DNA from: Planctomycetaceae bacterium
GTDB lineage: Bacteria > Planctomycetota > Planctomycetia > Pirellulales > UBA1268
NCBI GenBank assembly: GCA_947453875.1
Contig: CANGIH010000026.1
Span: forward strand, 1 to 12,301
Direction: 5' to 3'
DNA length: 12,301 nucleotides
Below are positions 1 to 6,500 of the stretch, piece by piece. A program made the position numbers and the translations under genes. The notes beneath the pieces were generated by a model. It did no database searches. It was not told the DNA's origin and worked only from the letters and a program-made list of their open reading frames with translations. The first letter of the stretch is position 1. Each line of letters starts with the position of its first letter.

Positions 1-592
1 CATCGAGGGCTGCTGGCGACCATTTGGCAGCGAGGTCGCCGAGGGGGCGCTGGTCGGGGAGATGGGGCGCGGTCGACAGCCGATCGCCATGGCAGGCCCG
101 GCAGCCGACGCGGTCGTAGATCGGCACCCCGTCGCGCGGGCGGGCATCCTGAGCGCCAGCAAAAGAGGCGCGGGAAAAATCCCCCGTCGAGGCGAGGTAG
201 TGGGCGATCGCCTCCGCTGCCCGCGTGCGTGCCCTCTCATCGAGGCCGGCAAGCGCGTGGGGCATCGTCGTGCCGGGGCGGGCAGTGGAGGGGTCGCGGA
301 GATACGTCTCGATCCAGGCCGGATCGACCCGCTCGCCGACCCGGTCGAGGATCGGGCCAGTCTTACCGCTCACATGGGCTTCCGCCACGCCCGCCCGATG
401 GCAATTCACGCAGCCGAGTTCGCCGAGAAGCAGCAGGCCTCCTTCGATCCGATCGATCGCCTCATCGGCATCGCGGCCAAATCGCTCGAAGCCCGAGACA
501 ATCGGCGCGGCCGTGACGGGCATCACCGCCATGCTGGCGGCCATCCCGACGATGAGTGCGGCAAGCATGGAGCGACAGGATTTCGGACACAT
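1..592 (-). CDS. Exported c-type cytochrome with two haem motifs (3' end beyond window)
   Basis: Reading the minus strand from an ATG at 592-590 gives 197 codons with no stop, so the C-terminus lies outside the window. Residues 8-29 form a hydrophobic signal peptide ending in an Ala-rich cleavage area, so the protein is probably exported. Two CxxCH haem-attachment motifs are visible: CVNCH at residues 61-65 and CRACH at 164-168. A GTTMP stretch near residue 110 could supply the axial Met of the first haem. The pattern (LLxLGELGCVNCH, then PILDRVGERV and GTTMPHAL) resembles cytochrome domains common in large planctomycete exported proteins, which often continue into further domains. A GGGGA Shine-Dalgarno-like sequence lies 7 nt before the ATG. 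Substrate and redox partner are unknown. The hydrolase gene lies 118 bp upstream on the same strand. Confidence in a c-type cytochrome is high; the subfamily is uncertain because the gene is cut. Confidence 0.88.
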   Translation of the reverse strand, partial: MCPKSCRSMLAALIVGMAASMAVMPVTAAPIVSGFERFGRDADEAIDRIEGGLLLLGELGCVNCHRAGVAEAHVSGKTGPILDRVGERVDPAWIETYLRDPSTARPGTTMPHALAGLDERARTRAAEAIAHYLASTGDFSRASFAGAQDARPRDGVPIYDRVGCRACHGDRLSTAPHLPDQRPLGDLAAKWSPAALD

Positions 593-648
593 GGAAAAGT
601 CCCCAGGACACTGACCGCAAGGGGCCAATTGGAAACCGGGCGGCCACG

Positions 649-654
649 AATATA
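649..654 (-). promoter_or_regulatory. Possible -10 element for the cytochrome gene
   Basis: On the minus strand these bases read TATATT, five of six matching the sigma-70 -10 consensus. They lie about 57 nt upstream of the cytochrome start codon in the 118-bp gap after the hydrolase gene. No convincing -35 element is found 16-18 nt further upstream, so this is only a weak promoter candidate. The rest of the gap (593-710) shows no gene or clear terminator. Confidence 0.25.
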
Positions 655-710
655 CAGGGGCCCCAGACGCCGGCTCAGTCACCCCGAGGGTTGGCGACCA
701 GAAACGCCCG

Positions 711-1763
711 TCACGTCGCCTCGTCGTCGGCCACCGGCAGTCCGGTGACGATCTCCACGATGCGCCAGTCGAGCCAGCGCGAGTCGGGGTCGAGCCCCTT
801 CTTTCCGACAAACCCCACATGGCCGCCATGATCGGTGGCCACCAGCCGCACGCACGCTGGGTAAGCGACGCGGTCGCTCGAAAACATCCAGAAGGGGACG
901 AGCGGATCGTCGCGCGACGTGATGATCGTCGTCGGCGTCTCGATCGCGGGAATGAACCGCACAGCGCTCGAGTGGCGGTAGTAGTCGTGGGCGTCGCGAT
1001 AGCCGATCGCCGGCGCGGTGAACCAATCGTCGAAGCCGTGGAGCGTGCGCGGCCGCGGCCCGTCCGGGGGGCGGAAGGCATCGGGCCGCAAGTGCCACCA
1101 CGCCTCGAGGTGCTTGATGAGCACACCGGTAAAGTGCCGGTCGTAGACCCGGTTGGTACGGCTGCCGATCGACTCGATCCCCGCCATCAGGTCGATCGGC
1201 GGATTGACCGCCACCGCCCGCCGCACCGCGGCCGGGACGTGCCCTGGCGCTTCGCCGAGATACTTGAGGAGGACATTGCCGGAAAGGGAGACGCCAAACA
1301 GCGTCAGATCGGGATCAGGGCCGGCCGCCGCGCCCCCCTCGGCTCCCGCCTCCCCGCGGCACCAGCCGATGACGGCATCGACGACGGCCGCGAGATCCCC
1401 TGAGCAACCGGCATGGTAGGGGCGGCGGGCCCAGGCCATCCCCGCGCCGCAGCCGCGCATGTCCCAGCGGAAGACGCGCACGCCGCGCGCCGTGAGCTTT
1501 TCGGTGAGGCGCACCAGCAGCGGCGTCCGATGGTGGTCGGCCAGGCCGTGGGAGAGGATCGCCACCTTCCCACCGGGGGCCCAGCCGGTGGGGCAATCAT
1601 CATGGACAGCGAGCGCATCGCCGTCGGCGAGATCGACGCGGCGCAAAAGCGCCACATGATCGGCGAGCTTCTGCGGCACAAACGTCGGCAGGATCGTCTG
1701 CACGTGGGGATTCTTCATCCACCACGGCGGCTCGAAGGCGGGGGGGGTGTCGTCCGGGGGCAT
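711..1763 (-). CDS. YheT-family alpha/beta hydrolase
   Basis: This 350-residue protein is a serine hydrolase of the YheT/AB-hydrolase-4 type. The family signature NPHVQTI lies at residues 18-24. An SHG oxyanion-type motif is at 71-73 and the nucleophile elbow GVSLSG at 157-162 places the catalytic Ser at 159. The acid is likely D285 or D286 in SRDDP, and the His is H315 in GGHVGF, so the triad appears intact. There is no signal peptide, so it is probably cytoplasmic. Family members are annotated as carboxylesterases or hydrolases acting on small esters or lipids; the physiological substrate is not known. An in-frame GTG lies 13 codons upstream, but the ATG at 1763 is chosen because AGGAG stands 5 nt before it and the signature follows quickly. 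The gene is divergent from the sigma-factor operon. Codons 6-8 contain a run of eight C. Confidence 0.9.
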   Translation of the reverse strand: MPPDDTPPAFEPPWWMKNPHVQTILPTFVPQKLADHVALLRRVDLADGDALAVHDDCPTGWAPGGKVAILSHGLADHHRTPLLVRLTEKLTARGVRVFRWDMRGCGAGMAWARRPYHAGCSGDLAAVVDAVIGWCRGEAGAEGGAAAGPDPDLTLFGVSLSGNVLLKYLGEAPGHVPAAVRRAVAVNPPIDLMAGIESIGSRTNRVYDRHFTGVLIKHLEAWWHLRPDAFRPPDGPRPRTLHGFDDWFTAPAIGYRDAHDYYRHSSAVRFIPAIETPTTIITSRDDPLVPFWMFSSDRVAYPACVRLVATDHGGHVGFVGKKGLDPDSRWLDWRIVEIVTGLPVADDEAT

Positions 1764-1768
1764 GGCGG

Positions 1769-1773
1769 CTCCT
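1769..1773 (-). promoter_or_regulatory. Ribosome binding site deciding the hydrolase start
   Basis: The minus strand reads AGGAG here, 5 nt before the ATG at 1763. The upstream in-frame GTG at 1802 has no comparable sequence, so the site supports the shorter 350-residue protein. Confidence 0.65.
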
Positions 1774-1895
1774 GCGGGGGCCAGTGGGAGGCTTGCGCGC
1801 ACGGCATCGACGATCCATGCCGAGCCGGCACGAGCCTACCCCTGCCGAAGAATAGCACCTCGCCCCCCCCAAACCGGCCACGCCGAACCCATTTA

Positions 1896-1924
1896 TTGCC
1901 TCGGGTAGGACCGTGATGGATATT
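1896..1924 (+). promoter_or_regulatory. Possible sigma-70-type promoter for the sigma factor/kinase operon
   Basis: TTGCCT at 1896-1901 and GATATT at 1919-1924 each match the sigma-70 hexamers at four of six positions and are separated by 17 nt. They lie in a locally AT-richer part of the 197-bp divergent gap (1764-1960). Transcription would begin near 1931, leaving a leader of about 30 nt before the sigma-factor ATG. Planctomycete promoters are poorly defined, so this is a candidate only. No promoter for the divergent hydrolase is convincing: a TATTCT hexamer preceded by TG occurs on the minus strand near 1850, but has no matching -35. Confidence 0.3.
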
Positions 1925-1960
1925 TGACCCACAACCTCACACGACGGGCAGGGACGCTCT

Positions 1961-2617
1961 ATGAACGGCACCTCCACGACGCGGATCTCGCTCCTCGAGT
2001 GCCTCCGTGACCAGCGCGGCGACGACGCCGCCTGGGGAGAGTTTGTCCGCGTCTATGGGCCGGCGGTGGCCGAATGGTGCCGGGATCGTGGCCTCCAGCA
2101 CGATGACGCCCTCGATGTCACGCAGGATGTGCTCCTACGCTTCTGGCGGACGTCGAAGCAGTTTGAATACAACCCCAGCGGCCGCTTCCGCAGCTATCTC
2201 GAGCAGGTCGCCCGCTCGGCGCTCGTCCGCTGGGCGGAGCAGGCTGGCGAACGGCACGATCAGGCGGCGCGGTCGCTCCTGGAACGAATCCCTGAGCGGG
2301 AGGATCTCCTCGCCCGACTCGCCGAGGCCTACGACACCGAACTCCTCGCCATCGCCATGGCCGAGGTGAAGACTCGCGTCAAGCCGCACACCTGGCGGGC
2401 CTTCCAGATGCTCGCGATCGAGCACCAAAGCGCCGCCGACGTCGCCGCCGAACTGAAGATCGAGGCGAATGCCGCCTACGTCGCCCGCTGGAACGTGCAG
2501 CGGATGATCCGCCAGACGATCGACCGGCTCGAAGGGGCGGCCGGAGAGAGCGCTGACGCGTCCGTGCGAGGGTGCGAAGCCGTCGGCGCCATGGTCGCCC
2601 CGCGGGTGCCGAGGTAG
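1961..2617 (+). CDS. ECF-like RNA polymerase sigma factor (planctomycete type)
   Basis: This 218-residue protein has the two-domain layout of an ECF sigma factor. Region sigma-2 spans about residues 9-90; it opens with TRISLLECLRD and contains the helix around DDALDVTQDVLLRFWR, the usual planctomycete form of the DxxQexxlr signature. Region sigma-4 spans about residues 140-190, with a helix-turn-helix-like part around SAADVAAELKIEANAAYVAR. The last 25 or so residues are a low-complexity tail outside the usual domains. It would direct RNA polymerase to a dedicated promoter set, which cannot be identified here. The ATG at 1961 has AGGGA 6 nt upstream. The kinase gene follows after 5 nt, so the two are almost certainly cotranscribed and probably translationally coupled. 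Its expected regulator is the ZAS motif on that kinase. The ECF group was not assigned. Confidence 0.88.
   Translation: MNGTSTTRISLLECLRDQRGDDAAWGEFVRVYGPAVAEWCRDRGLQHDDALDVTQDVLLRFWRTSKQFEYNPSGRFRSYLEQVARSALVRWAEQAGERHDQAARSLLERIPEREDLLARLAEAYDTELLAIAMAEVKTRVKPHTWRAFQMLAIEHQSAADVAAELKIEANAAYVARWNVQRMIRQTIDRLEGAAGESADASVRGCEAVGAMVAPRVPR
2611..2615 (+). promoter_or_regulatory. Ribosome binding site deciding the kinase start
   Basis: GAGGT lies 7 nt before the ATG at 2623 and overlaps the sigma-factor stop codon (TAG, 2615-2617). This suggests translational coupling. It favours the ATG at 2623 over an in-frame upstream start at 2572 that would overlap the sigma gene by 46 nt. Confidence 0.6.
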
Positions 2618-2622
2618 CAGGC

Positions 2623-5325
2623 ATGACGGCGTCATCAGGCTGCCCCGATCAGGAGACGGTGGAAAAGCTCCTCGACGATCGTCTCCCTGCCGCCGAGCGC
2701 GACGCCCTCTTCGCCCATCTCGAACACTGCCCCACGTGTGCGTTCCGTGAGGAGATCGCCGCTCCCTGGAATTTGGAGAGTCTCGCCGGGCGGATTCGGG
2801 CCGGTGCCCAGACCCAAGCCGCCCTCACCGAGCTCGCCGCACGCGTTCCCGACGTCGCGATCGCCCCCGGCCTCGACGCCTCCGAGCCGCCGATCCCGTC
2901 GATCCCCGGCCTGGTCGACTTCGAACCGGTCGCCCGTGGCGGGATGGGGATCGTCTTCAAGGCACGCGACAGCGTGCTCGACAGGGCGGTGGCGGTGAAG
3001 GTGCTCGCCCGTTCCTGGAGGATCTCCGCCGATGACCGGGCTCGGGCCGAGCGCGAGGCACTGCTGCTTGCCCGCCTCGATCATCCCAATATCATCCGCA
3101 TCCTCAACGCCGGCACTGCCGACGGGCTCCCCTATCTCGTCATGGAATGGGTGGCAGGGGAGACCCTCTGGAGCCGTATCAAGCGGGGCACGCTTCTCTC
3201 CAGGGAGGCCGCACGGATCGGCCGCGATCTCGCCCGGGCGCTCGAAGCCCTCCATCTCCTCGGCATCGTCCACCGCGACATCAAGCCGGAGAATGTCCTC
3301 CTCGCCCCCGGCCCCACCCCCGCCGATCCCTGCACGCCGAAGCTCATCGACTTCGGCCTCGCCCGCCCCGAGGATCCGGCCGGCCATCTCACTCAAGTTT
3401 CGGCCGTGATGGGAACGCCGAGCTACATGGCGCCCGAGCAGACCGGCCTCGATCCTCTCTTGGGCCCGGTCGGCCCGCTCACCGATCTCCACGGCATCGG
3501 CGGCACACTCTTGGCGATGCTCACAGGCGCACCCCCCTTCGAAGGGGCGACCGCCGCCGACATACTCCGCCGGTCAGCCCAGGGGACGACGAAATCCCTC
3601 CGCCGGCTGATGCCAGGCGTGCCGGCTGATCTTCGCACGATGGTTGAAAAATGCCTCGAGCGCGAGCCCCGCCGCCGCTACGCTTCGGCCCGCGATCTTG
3701 CCGACGATCTCGATCGCTTCCTGGCGCACCGGCCGATCCGCGCCCGCCGCCCCCCCTTTCCCGAGCGCGTCGCCAAATGGGCGCGGCGCCGGCCGCTGGC
3801 GGCGGGAGCGAGCCTCGCCGCGATCGCAGCGGGCCTCGCCGCCATCGCCGGCACCACCTATCACGTCATCGAGCTGAAGCGTGCCAACATCCGCATCGCG
3901 GCCAGCCGTGACCTGGCCCGCGACTTCCTCGAGGACCTCACCGATTCCTCCGCCGATCGGATCATCGCCAGTCGCCCGCCGCTCACGGAAGCCGACCGCG
4001 ACTACCTCCTCGGGATCCGTAACCGCTTTCTCCAGTGGCCGCTCGAGCCCGATGTCGAGGATGGCCTGCGGTTTCGGATGCGCGGCATCCAGCGGATCGC
4101 CGAGATCTTCGAGCAACTCCGCCAAGACGGCGACGCCCTCGACAGCCGGCGGATGATGCTCGCGACGGTTCAAGAGATGGATGCGCGCGGGATCGGCGAC
4201 GACTCGATCGAATCCCAGCGGCTCGATACCCTCAAGAGCGAACGCCGGCTCCTCGGCAGGCTGGGGCGTATCGCCGAAGCGGAGGACGCCTGCCGCCGTG
4301 CCATCGTTACCCTCGCCAGGAAGCCGGGGAAACAGCTCGAACTCGCCCAAACGAAGCTCGAACTGGCCGCCTCGCTCGCCCAGCGCGGCGAGGTCAAAGA
4401 GGGCGACCGACTCCTCCGCGAAGGCCTCGCAGCCATGGCGGCCGCGCGGGCCGCTGCGCCAAACGATCCCGCGATCCTCAATGCCGGGCAGATCGCGTTG
4501 TTCAACGCTGCCCATCAGGCCTTTGGCACCGGCCGGCTCGACGACATGGAAACTTTCATCCGTGACTTTCACGTGCTGTCGGAAGAGGGCTTTGAGACGT
4601 TTCCGGAGAGCCGGCCGCTCTTCGCTCAGGTGATGCTGCCGGGGATGGCGGTGGAGGCCGACATCGCCCTGCGGCACGGCCGGTTCGACGAGGCCGTCGC
4701 GATCGCGAGGCGGCGAGGCAGCCTCGCCGCGGAATTAGCGGCGACGTCCCCCGACCTCTCCGCCGTCTTCCTCGGACGGCAGGTCGACGCCGCGATCCAG
4801 CTCTACGACATCTTCGCGAGCCAAGGGCGCGCCGCGGAATCAGCCGCCGATCTCGAGCAGTCCGAGAGAATTGCCACCCGATTCTACGACGCGGAGCCGG
4901 CCCTCTTCGGCCGCACGCAGCTCCTGATCAATGTCCTCTCCTGTCGGGCCGGCCTCCTCGAGAAGACTGGCAACGTCGCCGGGGCGATCCTCCTCAATCG
5001 GCGGATCTTCGATCTCCTCGCTCCCTGGCGGGAAGGCCATGCCGATTCCGCCGACATCACCCAGCGGATTATCGCCGTGAGCCAAAACATCGCCAGCCAG
5101 ACGTCGGGCCTGGGTGACCATGACGGCGCCGCCGCGATCCTCGACGAGGCCCTGGCGATCGCACCCGATGCCTCCCGCGGCGACCTCCTCATCCGCCTGG
5201 CACGCGAACGGAAAAAGAGTGGCAACGCCGCCGCTGCCAGGGAGGCCGCCGCCGGAGCCCTCGCCACCGGCAAGCCGGATTTGGCCGACGAAGCCAGGCA
5301 GATCCTCGCCGATCTCGACCTCTGA
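2623..5325 (+). CDS. Transmembrane Ser/Thr protein kinase with N-terminal ZAS zinc motif and TPR-like C-terminus
   Basis: The 900-residue product begins with a zinc-binding anti-sigma motif: C7, then 24 residues, H32-x3-C36-x2-C39. A Hanks-type kinase domain follows at about 97-365. It has a glycine loop ARGGMG (105-110, first Gly replaced by Ala), ATP-binding K126 in VAVK, catalytic D219 in HRDIKPEN, DFG at 243-245, GTPSYMAPE at 264-272 and D288 of subdomain IX, so it should be active. A single membrane segment lies at about 392-413, preceded by a basic stretch, which puts the kinase in the cytoplasm and residues 420-900 outside. That outer part is alpha-helical and TPR-like and probably senses a ligand or partner; no named sensor domain is recognised. 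The start at 2623 is 5 nt after the sigma-factor stop. The ZAS motif beside a sigma gene suggests it binds that sigma factor; this is inferred. The gene is convergent with the methyltransferase. Confidence 0.93.
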   Translation: MTASSGCPDQETVEKLLDDRLPAAERDALFAHLEHCPTCAFREEIAAPWNLESLAGRIRAGAQTQAALTELAARVPDVAIAPGLDASEPPIPSIPGLVDFEPVARGGMGIVFKARDSVLDRAVAVKVLARSWRISADDRARAEREALLLARLDHPNIIRILNAGTADGLPYLVMEWVAGETLWSRIKRGTLLSREAARIGRDLARALEALHLLGIVHRDIKPENVLLAPGPTPADPCTPKLIDFGLARPEDPAGHLTQVSAVMGTPSYMAPEQTGLDPLLGPVGPLTDLHGIGGTLLAMLTGAPPFEGATAADILRRSAQGTTKSLRRLMPGVPADLRTMVEKCLEREPRRRYASARDLADDLDRFLAHRPIRARRPPFPERVAKWARRRPLAAGASLAAIAAGLAAIAGTTYHVIELKRANIRIAASRDLARDFLEDLTDSSADRIIASRPPLTEADRDYLLGIRNRFLQWPLEPDVEDGLRFRMRGIQRIAEIFEQLRQDGDALDSRRMMLATVQEMDARGIGDDSIESQRLDTLKSERRLLGRLGRIAEAEDACRRAIVTLARKPGKQLELAQTKLELAASLAQRGEVKEGDRLLREGLAAMAAARAAAPNDPAILNAGQIALFNAAHQAFGTGRLDDMETFIRDFHVLSEEGFETFPESRPLFAQVMLPGMAVEADIALRHGRFDEAVAIARRRGSLAAELAATSPDLSAVFLGRQVDAAIQLYDIFASQGRAAESAADLEQSERIATRFYDAEPALFGRTQLLINVLSCRAGLLEKTGNVAGAILLNRRIFDLLAPWREGHADSADITQRIIAVSQNIASQTSGLGDHDGAAAILDEALAIAPDASRGDLLIRLARERKKSGNAAAAREAAAGALATGKPDLADEARQILADLDL

Positions 5326-5415
5326 CTGAGGCGCCCGTGTGGCGAGCTCCGACAAAACGATCGCTGGAATTTCGCCTGCTCGAGGTTTCATCGACTCATC
5401 CGGCAGCCCGGCACG
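5326..5415. other. Convergent intergenic gap between kinase and methyltransferase
   Basis: These 90 bases separate the kinase stop from the methyltransferase stop. A bidirectional terminator would be expected, but no stem followed by a T-run is visible on either strand. Confidence 0.5.
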
Positions 5416-6249
5416 TCATCCACAGTCTTTAAGCGGATCGCGGAGGACCTGACCGGGGAACGGTGCGATCAGGGTGTAGCCGAGGCAATCACTTCCACCG
5501 CGTGACCGCAGCGACCATCCTCCGATGACCGCCAAGCCGATCAGCAGCGGGGCAAGAAGAACTCCACACACCCTCGCCCCCCATTTCCATGGAGCCGGAC
5601 GGAGATCCCCCAGCAGCAGCATCAGAATCAGCGCCATCACCTTGTAGCAGGCGACCGTCACCTCATTGCCGCGCGCATAGACGGTGGGCCTGCCGAACCC
5701 GGCATCACACAACAGGCTTGCCAGCCCGCTGGGAGTGAACCGCCAGTAGTCGTAGGGGATGTAGTGCCATCGAGCCGCGAACGGGACTGTCAGGAGCAGC
5801 CACCCGCCTGGCCTGAGAACCCGACGCGCCTCCGCGAGAAACACCTCCGGCCGCACGACATGCTCGAGGGTTTCCGTCGCCATCACCGTATCGATGCTCG
5901 CATCATCGATCGGCCAGACCGTGCCCTCGTAGTAGCGCGTGTCCGGAACCTGATAGCCAAACTCCTCCGCGGCAGTGGATCGGTCGATCCCGATGTATCG
6001 AACGGAAGAGCGCAGCAGGGATCGGTAGGGCTGCGCACCGCACCCCACGTCGAGAACAGTGCCGTTGCAGTGCGGCAGAAGCGACTTCAGATCACCCCAG
6101 ATGGATGCCGCCTGAAGATCGAGGAAACGTCGCAGCGACGCCAGGATTGCCGCGACCGTGCCCCCGTCCGGCCGGAAGATGGGTGGCTTCCACGCCTCAC
6201 TCCGCCGGTCGATCATGTTGTCGCGATGCGGGAGCGATGGCAGGTTCAT
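5416..6249 (-). CDS. Class I SAM-dependent methyltransferase with C-terminal membrane segments
   Basis: The 277-residue protein has a Methyltransf_11-like Rossmann core. Motif I is VLDVGCGAQ at 65-73, the acidic residue after strand beta-2 is D89 in YIGIDRS, TLEHV lies at 127-131, and a RVLRPGGWLLLTVP strand is at 143-156. A PYDYWRFTPSGL stretch at 165-176 is familiar from methyltransferases of cell-surface glycan or lipid clusters, but the substrate cannot be read from it. Two hydrophobic segments at about 198-215 and 228-247 suggest membrane attachment by a hairpin, which is not part of the core fold. The ATG at 6249 has GGAG 6 nt upstream; M12 is an alternative start with no better support. 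It is a single gene, convergent with the kinase and divergent from the DUF1549/DUF1553 gene. Two sampled 60-base lines are about 60% GC, below the neighbouring kinase. Confidence 0.87.
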   Translation of the reverse strand: MNLPSLPHRDNMIDRRSEAWKPPIFRPDGGTVAAILASLRRFLDLQAASIWGDLKSLLPHCNGTVLDVGCGAQPYRSLLRSSVRYIGIDRSTAAEEFGYQVPDTRYYEGTVWPIDDASIDTVMATETLEHVVRPEVFLAEARRVLRPGGWLLLTVPFAARWHYIPYDYWRFTPSGLASLLCDAGFGRPTVYARGNEVTVACYKVMALILMLLLGDLRPAPWKWGARVCGVLLAPLLIGLAVIGGWSLRSRGGSDCLGYTLIAPFPGQVLRDPLKDCG

Positions 6250-6500
6250 AAATGGCTCCGATCAGACTCTCGCCGCTCCACACCGCCACCGCACCTTCCG
6301 GCTGGCCCCGCGGACAGACGCCGCTCGAACGCCAAAGGGAGATGGCCTTCATCGCGGATTCCCGGCAGGCGGTGGCGACGTTCGGCATCACCCTCGCTCT
6401 GCCGCGTGGGTCGATGCGGCAGGATACCATGATGGAGATCATCCGACGCCGCGGCAGGGCCGCGTGGCAGCAACCGGGGAACGGGCCAAGGGACACGACC
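6250..6500. other. Divergent intergenic region, 251 bp
   Basis: This stretch separates the methyltransferase start from the chosen start of the DUF1549/DUF1553 gene. The plus strand stays open in the frame of the downstream gene from an ATG at 6252, but the encoded 83 residues match no known domain and precede the signal peptide. It presumably carries the two divergent promoters; no clear -35/-10 pair was found on either strand. Confidence 0.5.
6488..6493 (+). promoter_or_regulatory. Ribosome binding site supporting a GTG start
   Basis: AAGGGA lies 7 nt before the GTG at 6501. Translation from there starts directly at the basic n-region of the signal peptide, which argues against the upstream ATG codons at 6252, 6342, 6414, 6429 and 6432. 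Confidence 0.65.

Noticed and set aside
62..748. Plus-strand open frame at the left edge
   Set aside because: It lies opposite the cytochrome gene, whose two CxxCH motifs and signal peptide on the minus strand are convincing.
1886..1915. ECF-type promoter (GAAC...CGT) for autoregulation of the sigma factor
   Set aside because: The two elements are about 23 nt apart, too far for the usual 16-17 nt ECF spacer.
2572..2622. Upstream in-frame start for the kinase overlapping the sigma gene
   Set aside because: It would add 17 Arg-rich residues before the ZAS motif, while the ATG at 2623 has a well-placed GAGGT.
3574..4677. Open frame of 367 codons opposite the kinase, with others at 2635-3492 and 4840-5391
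   Set aside because: No recognisable domain or signal, and antisense to the kinase and its helical region.
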